Assembly (NCBI GenBank): GCA_016801885.1
Contig: CM028888.1
Span: 18,399,170 to 18,463,169 of the forward strand
Direction: 5' to 3'
DNA: 64,000 nt
Source: Toxotes chatareus
Taxonomy: Eukaryota > Chordata > Actinopteri > Toxotidae
Shown one piece after another: positions 27,401 through 34,700 of the stretch; positions within the stretch are counted from its first letter, which is position 1; every line of letters starts with the position of its first letter. The notes under the pieces are model-generated. The model saw only the letters and a list, made by a program, of their open reading frames with translations, did not search any database and had not been told where the DNA came from. The position numbers were made by a program, and so were the translations under genes.

Positions 27401-28598
27401 AACAGATAAACCTGACTGGATTTAGAGGAATAATCTGCTGCAGGGTAGCAGCCAGCTGGAATGAAGGTCTTCTCCTCAGACCTACTTTTATTTGTGCAGC
27501 ACATACTGGTGGCACACGTGTGATGGTTAAACTAATGTGGCCTCTCCTCCCTGTTCAACCTCTTTGTTCCACGTCTCGCCTTGTTACCCTGTGCACTTCG
27601 TGATTTAAGGAGCATGATAGAACAGATGAATGTGGTGGGGGTTTTGGTTCTGTCTAAAAGTGCAGCAAAAATAACTGCTCTGACATGACTTAGACAAAAA
27701 TTACGCCAATCAGTCAAACAGCTCATTTGATCTAAATCTGGAAGAACCAGCTGGACCTCAGCAGGGAAGCAAACAAGGCTTAAATGTTTGAGGCCAAAAT
27801 TCACATTTCTTTGTCTTATTAATTCTCCATTACGTGCTTGTGGTTACAAGATTGGATGCGGCAAACTCGTTCCCATGTCAGCGACTGAAAAATGTTGGAA
27901 ACAAATAAATTACCCTAACCCGACTTTAACTGGCTCTCTCTATTCTCCACTGACAAACTTTAATGCTTTGTTTTCAACTTTCTCTCTGCTGCATAAACAA
28001 AAACCTCAGACTCCGCCCACAGAGCAGTGGGTCATCGTCCCGTTAGGAGGATGAGACATCACGGAGGTGACTGTACTGACGTTTCTGTGCACATATCAGA
28101 GCCAACAGAAGATTCTGTGACACCGCAGTCACGTGAAAGTCCGGTTCACTGTCTGACTCATCACTGCTGGACAGGATTTTGTCTCCGAGCGGATGACCAC
28201 AGTCTAATAATGACAGGAGTGTTCTAATACTGTAGATTACAGTTTGTCTCAGCAGCTTAAGCACATTTTCTGTTTCTCTCAAAAGACTGAGAGAAATCAC
28301 ACGGCATCGTTTTATGCTGAACAGCACATTCATGTGTCAATTTTATGTTCCGTGTCTCTCGTGATAAAACTTCTGCAGATGTTGCATATTTGTTCTGAGC
28401 TCTGCTGTTTACAAACTGCTTGGCCTGACGGGGGTGCTGTTTGTAAAGCTCACAATTTCTACAAACCCTGAAATACCCTAACTCAGCCCGTCTCTCTTTC
28501 CCGATCAGGACATTGAGGAGCTGATGAAGACCGACAGGCCAGACTGGCAGAGCGTCATGCAGTATGTCTCTCAGATCTACAAATACTTTGAGACCTGA
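1..28598 (+). CDS. specc1: specc1 (cytospin-B), 12 coding exons, N-terminus outside window
   Basis: Spliced coding region: 1-1354, 2823-3030, 3396-3469, 5057-5232, 9349-9512, 10180-10280, 10378-10453, 11285-11429, 13490-13592, 23508-23624, 25749-25808, 28509-28598. All junctions are GT/AG and all phases agree, giving 888 residues; human SPECC1 is about 1,068, so roughly 180 N-terminal residues lie upstream. Order: coiled coil, Ser/Pro-rich linker (about residues 95-165), long coiled coil to about 600, Ser-rich linker, then a C-terminal calponin-homology domain (about 776-888). Cytospins are cytoskeletal proteins binding actin and microtubules; that role is family knowledge. The C-terminus reads IKPSL then TDRPDWQSVMQYV and YKYFET, matching SPECC1 better than SPECC1L (which has TERPDWQNVMLYV from memory). 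Adjacency to adora2b and zswim7 supports SPECC1. Alternative: specc1l paralogue. Confidence 0.88.
1355..2822 (+). other. specc1 intron, no gene seen
   Basis: A 1,468 bp intron between a GTAGGA donor and a CTCTTGCACAG acceptor. It is A/T-rich with no recognisable repeat or RNA gene. Confidence 0.7.
2823..3030 (+). CDS. specc1: specc1 exon b
   Basis: 208 bp, phase 0 in and phase 1 out. Encodes coiled coil VEAKCQQVQEWAERREQELS through AVLDME; donor GTACGT. Confidence 0.88.
3396..3469 (+). CDS. specc1: specc1 exon c
   Basis: 74 bp, acceptor TCATTGCAG, donor GTAAGA, phase 1 in and 0 out. Encodes NLVKKLEEQKAEAERQLK and the start of the next heptads. It is too short to stand out as an ORF, but the phase fits both neighbours. 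Confidence 0.88.
3470..5056 (+). other. specc1 intron, no gene seen
   Basis: A 1,587 bp A/T-rich intron. A stretch near 4090-4115 resembles the edge of a common fish repeat, but I could not define an element. Nothing else is supported. Confidence 0.6.
5057..5232 (+). CDS. specc1: specc1 exon d, conserved coiled-coil end
   Basis: 176 bp, phase 0 in and 2 out; acceptor TGTCTTTAG, donor GTACCG. Encodes DEKEEWRRFQADLQTAVVVA, which I recognise as a hallmark stretch shared by SPECC1 and SPECC1L. If the donor is not used, the frame reads on for about 30 codons and stops at 5321-5323. Confidence 0.92.
6536..6557 (+). repeat. (CTG)n trinucleotide repeat
   Basis: About seven uninterrupted CTG units in the intron, in a pyrimidine-rich context. 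Confidence 0.8.
8883..8888 (+). terminator. candidate internal polyadenylation signal in specc1 intron
   Basis: Perfect AATAAA followed within about 30 bp by GT/T-rich sequence (TGTTGTTGTTGTG), the usual downstream element. It would serve a short specc1 transcript that retains this intron. AATAAA also occurs by chance in A/T-rich introns. Confidence 0.3.
9349..9512 (+). CDS. specc1: specc1 exon e
   Basis: 164 bp, acceptor CTGTTAG, donor GTGAGC, phase 2 in and 1 out. Encodes a Ser/Asp linker ending in TVKSLIKSFDTVGQ, a conserved cytospin motif. Confidence 0.9.
9513..10179 (+). other. specc1 intron, no gene seen
   Basis: 667 bp with a short CA stretch just after the donor and otherwise A/T-rich unique sequence. 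Confidence 0.65.
10180..10280 (+). CDS. specc1: specc1 exon f
   Basis: 101 bp, phase 1 in and 0 out; acceptor TCTCTCAG, donor GTATAT. Encodes a Pro/Ser linker (SSPRSPLSGIPVRTAPAA). Confidence 0.85.
10378..10453 (+). CDS. specc1: specc1 exon g
   Basis: 76 bp, phase 0 in and 1 out, separated from exon f by a 97 bp intron. Encodes RHSYVKPLSKSLEKRINQ. Acceptor CCTTTAG, donor GTATGT. Confidence 0.83.
10454..11284 (+). other. specc1 intron, no gene seen
   Basis: 831 bp with poly-T runs near 10860-10880 and 10905. Nothing else is recognisable. Confidence 0.65.
11285..11429 (+). CDS. specc1: specc1 exon h
   Basis: 145 bp, phase 1 in and 2 out; acceptor TCCCCCAG, donor GTGGGA. Encodes a Ser-rich linker before the CH domain (MRKSPSLESVIKNPVSLSSR), with several possible phosphorylation sites of RxxS type. 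Confidence 0.87.
11430..13489 (+). other. specc1 intron with poly-A tract
   Basis: 2,060 bp. Contains a run of about 23 A at 11565-11587 and unique A/T-rich sequence. No gene seen. Confidence 0.65.
13490..13592 (+). CDS. specc1: specc1 exon i, start of CH domain
   Basis: 103 bp, phase 2 in and 0 out; acceptor GGTGACAG, donor GTAGGG. Encodes AREYGGSKRNALLKWCQKK, the first helix of the cytospin CH domain, nearly invariant in the family. Confidence 0.94.
15190..15590. repeat. degenerate dispersed teleost repeat (hAT/MITE-like)
   Basis: Contains several phrases I recognise from a very abundant percomorph repeat: TGTAGTGGAGTGAAAAGTAT, GGAGCTAATTTTAACTACTT and the terminal TGTACTTAGTTACTTTTCAC. 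The copy has many point changes and small deletions, so it is old. The family assignment (hAT-type non-autonomous element) is from memory. Confidence 0.7.
20535..20569 (+). repeat. perfect 14 bp inverted repeat (hairpin)
   Basis: Left arm TGTGACTAGAGCTG (20535-20548), 7 nt loop, right arm CAGCTCTAGTCACA (20556-20569), with no mismatch. Function unknown; too short for a microRNA precursor. Confidence 0.7.
21445..21477 (+). repeat. (GT)n microsatellite
   Basis: About 16 uninterrupted GT units, preceded by an alternating AT/ACAT stretch. Confidence 0.95.
22160..22322. repeat. short MITE-like dispersed fish repeat
   Basis: Starts with GTCCTCAGGACCCAGAG and ends with GGTCCTCAGGGCGAGGACTG, both recognised from a short repeat common in fish introns. 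The shared CCTCAGG core near both ends suggests terminal inverted repeats. Boundaries are approximate. Confidence 0.6.
23508..23624 (+). CDS. specc1: specc1 exon j, CH domain middle
   Basis: 117 bp, phase 0 both ends; acceptor CTCTACAG, donor GTAGAA. Encodes NFSSSWSDGLAFCALLHTYL and PAHIPYQELISQDK, the central actin-binding-type CH motif (SWSDGLAFCALLH). Confidence 0.95.
23625..25748 (+). other. specc1 intron with CA/CACT microsatellite
   Basis: 2,124 bp. Simple repeat CA then CACT at about 23646-23682. The block 24830-25040 has balanced composition and a TGAATAATTCAATAG core that looks like a possible conserved element. No gene seen. Confidence 0.6.
25749..25808 (+). CDS. specc1: specc1 exon k, CH domain
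   Basis: 60 bp, phase 0 both ends; acceptor TTTTCTTCAG, donor GTGAGT. Encodes VRNLTLAFQAAESIGIKPSL. The IKPSL end is the SPECC1-type version. Confidence 0.93.
26275..26410. repeat. dispersed teleost repeat fragment
   Basis: Phrases such as CCGCTCTCATATCTGTCCAT, ATATGAAGCTA and AAAGACTGGAAGCAGCTAGC match a very common percomorph repeat recalled from memory. Edges approximate. Confidence 0.6.
26450..26830. repeat. dispersed teleost repeat, degenerate
   Basis: Contains TTGCGCTTTGAGCTAAATGC, CTAATGTCAGCATGCT, TGGACAAATTTTGACCTGAT and GACATGAATGTCTG, all recognised from an abundant fish repeat family. Class (SINE- or LINE-derived) not determined. Confidence 0.68.
28509..28598 (+). CDS. specc1: specc1 last coding exon, CH domain end and stop
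   Basis: Acceptor CCCGATCAG; encodes DIEELMKTDRPDWQSVMQYV then SQIYKYFET and TGA at 28596-28598. YKYFET-stop is the canonical cytospin C-terminus; TDRPDWQSVMQYV is the SPECC1 form. Confidence 0.95.
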   Translation, partial: DIEELMKTDRPDWQSVMQYVSQIYKYFET

Positions 28599-30055
28599 CT
28601 GGTGAGGAAGAGGACCTGGAGACCGATGAAGGCCAGAGGCACCGCAGCACTTTTCTGCCCTGTCAGCACTACATTCACCTTCCAGACAGACCGAACGCTG
28701 CCACTTTAACCTTTCTCCTTTTCACTGTCTGATGCCAGAGAGAGGACAGAGGACCACTCTGTTCCTGAGAAATCTAGCTCTCATGAACCTAATGTTTTCT
28801 GTCCTACTTCTCGACATTTAGCGACAGTGCAGGCAGGAAACACACCACCCTGTTTCATTTTTACACGTTTAAAGTGTCAGTCGAGCAGCTGATTCGTAGA
28901 CAAACGCAGACAAACAGATTATGGTGCAAAATACTATTCAAGCCTTGTAGCAGTTGACAGCACAACTGAGAGAAGATTAAGAACTGGTTCATTTTTCCTT
29001 TTCAACCCTTTATATTGATTTTGAAAGACTTTTTTTTTTAGATAATATAACAAAAATGCATAAAAGCCTTTGTCACAATCTGTCCGTCAGTAGAAAATCG
29101 AAAAAATGAATGAGTAAGTTTTTCAGTTGTTTTTGATCTCAGTCCTCTTGTGGCCCCGTGCTACCAATGCTTAATATTAGAGCTGTCTGTGAAACAAATG
29201 CTCTGTGGAAATGATCTGACGTTTGTGCCAAATCTTCTGCCAAAACACAACATACACAAGACTATCTATGCATGGTTACAGAGTAGTGTTCTGTCTCAGT
29301 GTGCAGCCTGACATCCTCCTTTCACTGAACAACATGCAATCACACCTAAACCGGCGTGAGCTCAGCTTTTGGTAAATTTTGTTTCTGTTTGCTGAAACGT
29401 TGCTAAAAAGAATCGACACTGAGTTTGAGCTTATTGTAAACTAGCAGGAGTTGTACTCTGAGTTCTTCTCTGCGTTCTACTTTGCAGAGCAGAGAGTATT
29501 TTGAACTGACAGGTTTGAGTTGAACTTTATATTTTGTCCTTAAAAATGGAGGTCAGACAAACCCTAGCTGCCATCTGTGATGCCAAACTAAAATGATTTC
29601 ACTCTAAGAGAGTTGCTGAATAGTTTTGTAGAAATATTTTTTATGAAAACAGACGTGATCTCTATGTTTGTGTTGTTTACAGCAGTAAGGGTTGACTCAG
29701 TCAGACCATGGTGTCGTGCCCTCCTGTGTCGTTCCTTCGCGTTTTCCATCGAAACTCTCGACAACTATGGTACTGCAGCTGCTTTGCAAAATATCTATAT
29801 TTCGCATGCCATGTTAAATTATGAAGGAGAGGATAACATATATAACATGTATGAGCTGAGACACAACATGTTCTCGTGGTTTGTTTTTTGTTTTGTTTTT
29901 TGGAAGATAAAAGTGTTATTTATTTATTTACAGGACCTGCATCCTGAGGAGTGAAAATGTGGACAGAAATGCAAACAGTTTTCTATTTACAGATGTCAGA
30001 TTTGGAGGCCTGATGGATGAATATTGCTCAATAAAAGATTATTAAGTTTTATTTT
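28599..30055 (+). other. specc1: specc1 3' UTR (predicted)
   Basis: No ORF of note and no repeat between the stop and the first clear AATAAA at 30030, giving a 3' UTR of about 1.45 kb. The end point is inferred from the signal only. Confidence 0.6.
30030..30035 (+). terminator. specc1: specc1 polyadenylation signal
   Basis: AATAAA in the context CTCAATAAAAGATT, followed by T-rich sequence. It is the only strong signal between the specc1 stop and adora2b. Confidence 0.6.
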
Positions 30056-30639
30056 CAATCATTTACTTTTTAAAATGATTCCTCAGGGGGATGTTTCAAC
30101 ACATAGATGTTCAGCTTTTTTTTTTTTTTTTAAGTGGATCTACTGTGTGAACGAACCAGCTTCTCAGTGCGTTTTAAATATATTCCTCTGTTGCTCTTGC
30201 TGAGGTTAAACTGCTTTTCCACTGTGCCCGTTAAAGCCCAGTTCCAGGGCTGTCAAACATTTGGGTATGCTGGAACACTGATTGGAAAACGGTTGCCTGC
30301 TTTTTCACAGCGCACCTCTTGTACTTTGACACATTTCAGAGGCCGATGAAGAAAGAATTAGAGATAACCGAGGTCTCTGAATACAATGAAGTGGGTGAGG
30401 AGAGATTTAAAAAATCGATCAAGGAAAAGCTTGAATGGGTGAAGTGCAAACTTTACAGGGTCTGTAAAAAGAGTCATTTATTAGGAGGCAACCACCCAAT
30501 ATTCACACGGATCGGTATCTTCTCTGACTTCGTCTCGTGCGTTTGCGTCAGACAGCAGCGGAAGATAAACAATATTGCGCAAACACTTTAAAAATGTGAG
30601 TAAATCTACTTTTGGAGGCTGATTTTGCCTCCTCGAGTC

Positions 30640-30870
30640 TCTGCTGTGGGGGCGATTTAGGCCTGATTGAAACCAGATGCATCCGCGTGTGCGAGTAGTG
30701 CGGGTGCGCGTGCTCGTTCGGTACATACAATACAGAGTTTACGTCAGATGGAAAGCACGTGGTGGCGTTTTTTTTTGGCATGCAGTTTAATTGGTGCGTA
30801 ATTACGCACGGTGGAGCAGTGACGCTCGCTCGGGATCCCAGCCTTATCAGATACTTGTAACCGCATGCGA

Positions 30871-30920
<50 letters not shown>

Positions 30921-31000
30921 GTGAGTGAGTGAGTTTGGGGCGTGGCTTCTCTGTGAAATTGGGTTTTTTTTTCCACCCCTATTTTCTCGCGTCTGTCTCT
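30640..31000 (+). promoter_or_regulatory. adora2b: candidate adora2b promoter, CpG-enriched
   Basis: CpG density rises sharply compared with flanking DNA (for example GTGCGGGTGCGCGTGCTCG at about 30698-30716), then a GT/GA/GTGA simple repeat, then the likely leader exon. No clear TATA box. The start site cannot be fixed from sequence. Confidence 0.4.
30871..30934 (+). repeat. compound (GT)n(GA)n(GTGA)n microsatellite
   Basis: GT units 30871-30888, GA units to about 30916, then GTGA units. It lies in the presumed adora2b promoter, so length variants could alter expression. The long antisense ORF over it is low-complexity and not a gene. Confidence 0.9.
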
Positions 31001-31138
31001 CCACTTCAAAACTGCTGTCGCGGGGAGGTTCTGTGACACTGTACCCGCGCTTCAGATCTATAGATGCCGCTTCGATGTTCCACAGATCGGTCGCAGTTGG
31101 TGTGAAAACATCCGGAGACGATGTACAGACTGACTAAG
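31000..31138 (+). other. adora2b: adora2b 5' UTR exon (3' end defined, 5' end approximate)
   Basis: Ends at a strong donor (GACTAAG then GTGAGC). A 161 bp intron follows, with acceptor TTTCCTACAG ending at 31299. It contains upstream ATGs at 31064, 31074 and 31121. The upstream limit is a guess. Confidence 0.5.
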
Positions 31139-31377
31139 GTGAGCGATAACAATGTTCAGTGACTTTATACCTGTTTTATGAGCGCGTTTATGCTTTATTA
31201 CACAGCTACTGCAGCTTCTGTCAACTTTGTGGCACAGGAATAGTAAATTGCTGCCTTTTGTCAACATGAACATAAAGTAAATGTCCGTCTTTCCTACAGA
31301 TGACTGGATCTGCATCTCACACTTGTGGAATATTCCTGGATTATAGCAGAAAGACTTCTTTACTCCTCTGGGACTAG
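31121..31377 (+). other. upstream ORF in the adora2b leader (spliced)
   Basis: If 31138 is joined to 31300, an ATG at 31121 opens a 31-codon frame (MYRLTK then MTGSASHTCGIFL), ending TAG at 31375-31377, 10 nt before the receptor ATG at 31388 and in another frame. Without splicing, the ATG at 31300 gives the same last 25 codons. Two other short upstream ORFs start at 31064 (13 codons) and 31074 (20 codons). Translation control by such ORFs is known for the rat A2A receptor mRNA; here it is inference. Confidence 0.45.
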
Positions 31378-31387
31378 AAACAGCGTT

Positions 31388-31770
31388 ATGGATGACCGTC
31401 TTCTCTGTGAACAGCCTGCGGGCTTTAGTCCTTTACCACACTTTGCTGAGATGAAGACGTTCTACATCGTGATTGAAGTAGCAATTGCTGTTCTCTCCAT
31501 ATCCGGCAACGTACTGGTTTGCTGGGCTGTCGCCATCAACACCACTTTGAAGAACGCCACCAACTACTTTCTGGTGTCTCTGGCTGTGGCTGATATTCTG
31601 GTCGGTTGCCTCGCCATCCCCTTTGCCATAACCATCAGCATCGGCATACACCTGGACTTCTATGGATGCCTCTTCCTGGCCTGTTTTGTCTTGGTACTGA
31701 CTCAGAGCTCCATCTTCAGTTTGCTTGCCATCGCCATTGACAGATATCTGGCCGTCAAAATTCATCTAAG
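31388..31770 (+). CDS. adora2b: adora2b coding exon 1 (N-terminus to DRY)
   Basis: Encodes transmembrane helices 1-3. The ATG at 31388 has G at -3 and +4 (good context); the in-frame ATG at 31451 (GAGATGA) also has G at -3. The exon ends KIHL plus AG of an Arg codon, donor GTGAGT, phase 2, the conserved intron position of A2 receptors just after DRY. Confidence 0.92.
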
Positions 31771-34700
31771 GTGAGTGATCAATTTAACTCCGGTGTGAGA
31801 TGAATCTATTAATTCTTCATTTGGTTAAGACAATGTGAAAACAGTGAAAGTGGTGTAACATAAACTACAGTAGTCATCCTTAAACATTTTTTTTCTCATT
31901 CAAAGTGATTAGAAAAGTGCAGGTCTTGGAGCCCAGTCTGGGATCCAGCCACCCGTCTGTCTGCAGGACTCTAACTTTATCTGTTTATAATCACATGTTA
32001 ATACACAGTGTGGCAGAAATATACAAACTTCCTTTAATCCCATCTTTAAAATAACTATCTAACTATCTGTCCCTAAATGTTGTCATGTATTACCTTTGAA
32101 AAAGAATTGAATTCAGGAGCTGAGAGATCAGTATCAGCTCTGTGATCTCATGAATCAGTTTCCTGTGCAGATTAATGCCCCGTGTAAAAATAGCAGGGCT
32201 AATATCTAAACTTGGAATGATAATCGCATAATACCTCGCTAAACATTATTTAAATCGGGTGTTAGAGACAGACTTGGCAAACACTTTGAAGTGTCTTGTT
32301 TTATAACCGTGATTCCGTAATCTACGGGGTTTAGTTCATGTCAGCTCTGTACACACGGCGGTGAGTCTGTAATTACAGCAGCAGAATCCCTGAGTGATCT
32401 GTGTCTGAGCACTTGGTTCATTTTCCATCATTTTCCTCTGTTGATACGCAGCTAAGTGTTGACACTCAGAGAGCTGCGTGCCTCTCATCAGACAACTCCC
32501 AAAGGTCATTTAACAAAAAAATCGAGGGTCTGTCACGTAGCTGTTTGTTTGGGACACATCAGGAGGGGCCGGCCACACAGTGTCACTTCCATTGATCCTC
32601 ATGGCAAAGGCCACGGAGATCCACCGTGCGCCCGCTGAGCGCGTCCGCGCTCTGCCCGAGGAAACAGAAACAAGCAGAGGCAGCTCGCTGCTGCCTGATG
32701 TTTCCGTGAACTGAGGAACACAAGCCTTATTATCAGATGGGAACTGTCTGTCACCAGGTGCTGGTGTTTTTTGGCGTTAAAGGCATCGCTCAGTGCAGTG
32801 AGAGAGGGATGTTCGTGCTAAGGGTCTGTTTGGCTGTGATGAGCTGTCATTTCCATTATGCTGACAAGACACTGGCAAGAAAGGACAGTTTGACACTAGT
32901 GTGGGATGAAGGCCGCCTGCCACTAACGGAGCTGCTTGTAAAATCCCCATTTGTGCTTCTATTCTTGACCTACGGACGGAAACCAAAGCTCAGCGCACCT
33001 CGCTCCGCCTGTTCTCACAGAAAACACTGACTTTAACTGGCTGTGAACCAACGACAGCCTCATAACATTCTCTGTAAAAAGTTTTCAGCATCCCATTTTA
33101 TAGTTTCCTCTGACAGCGCAGTGCCCACCCTCTCTCACACACACACACACGATAATAAGACCAGTGTGTGTATATTCAGCTCAGATTACATGCAGGGATG
33201 TCCGCCATGTGTGTGTGTGAATTTCTGTCAGATGAAAGTGTTTTCACAGATGGTTTTAGAAGAAGTGAAAGACCAGAGCCAGATGTTTTAAACCCCGTGA
33301 GAAGACAGGACCTCACACCCACTCTGAGTTCTCCCGGAGCCCCGCTCTGTTAGCGTGCCTCCAGATATTTTGTCCCTCTGTCCTGTTGGAGCTTTCAAAT
33401 AACCTTCAGCACACCGTAGACCACTAAGGATTGAATTCTGAAGAATTCTGCTTCAGCGTTTTGCAAATGATTAACAATGTGAAAAAGTTAAGGTGGTTTC
33501 AGAATTTAAGAAGCAGGCAAAGCTCTGTTTGTGGCTGGACGTCAAACAGCTAATCCATATTTTATTGACTTGCGTGAACATCACATTGAAAATGATGGAA
33601 AAACTGGTGTCTGGGGGGAGATATTAGTCAAGATGCAGACATGCAGCAAGGGATGCATCATCCTCAGACTCTCAGTGAAACATGTGTTATCATCAGCAAA
33701 TGCAGAGTCCTAAAATGACCTGGGATCAGCTGTGGAAGCTACAGGATGATTAAGTGCAGTGTGAGGTAAAAAGATTACTGATGAAGGAGGTTAACGCTTC
33801 ACAGTCTGGCTTAGAGAAGAGTTAAGGCTGAGGTCAGCGTTGTTGTGATTTATGATGTGTGATGTGAGACTGACATTACTTAGACATTTACGAGGTGTGG
33901 AAGCAGCTAGCCCCGGATCTGTCCGAAGATATCAAAATATCTCCCAGCACCTCCACCGCTCGCTTCTCTGAAAGCGCAGAAGCCTTGGAAGTTGCTTAGC
34001 TGAGCCACTAGCTGCCTAGAAAGGCAGAAGTTTCAGCAGGAAACTCTTTGACACTTCAGTGTTTACAGTCAGGTCTTTAGAGGTGTCGGTAATGACAGAT
34101 TTTGTGTGGACTCACTTAACAGTAGGTGTTAAAAGGTTGCAGTTTACAGCTTCACGTCTTCATAGATGTTTCATGTGTCGAACTTTGATAATTCTGAAGT
34201 TACATGATTCACATTTTCATATTTCAGTAAATCCCTGTAAACATTTGCATTTGGTATATGTTTGTACTTTAATCTGTCGCCTCTCTGTATGTTGAACAGA
34301 AATGAAGTGGAAGTGGAATGTTAAACCCACACTGATTACTGGCTGCAGGTTGTAGTTGTTCGTACTGTCACAGTGAAATCAAGCTGACCACATCCACCAT
34401 CTTCTGAGCGTAAGGTGAAGCCTTCCAGGGCTCAGCATTTCATTCTGAAAAATAGATTTTGAAGCGAGTGGTTGTTGAGCTTCACAACAAAACGCATAGT
34501 CACACTCTGGGATCCATGTTCTGGATTGTCTGCATTTGCATTTGTTTCTCTTCTGTTAAAAAAAATCTCACATGATCAGAAGTTAATCCCAGTGTGAAAG
34601 CTTTAAAATTCAAATCTGTATTTACATGGATTTATTCTCAACTTACCTCATGCATCTTGTTTTTCAGGGACACTCACAAATACAACTCATAATGCAAATG

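Larger units (their letters stand above)
25809..28508 (+). other. last specc1 intron, with dispersed repeats
   Basis: 2,700 bp holding two adjoining dispersed fish repeats (about 26275-26410 and 26450-26830). The remainder shows no gene. Confidence 0.6.

Noticed and set aside
1..28598. Assignment as specc1l
   Set aside because: Coiled-coil and CH motifs are shared, but the CH end (IKPSL, TDRPDWQSVMQYV) and the gene neighbours match SPECC1.
30548..31039. 163-codon antisense ORF upstream of adora2b
   Set aside because: Runs through the GT/GA microsatellite (SLSLSLSHTHTHT); low complexity with no domain.
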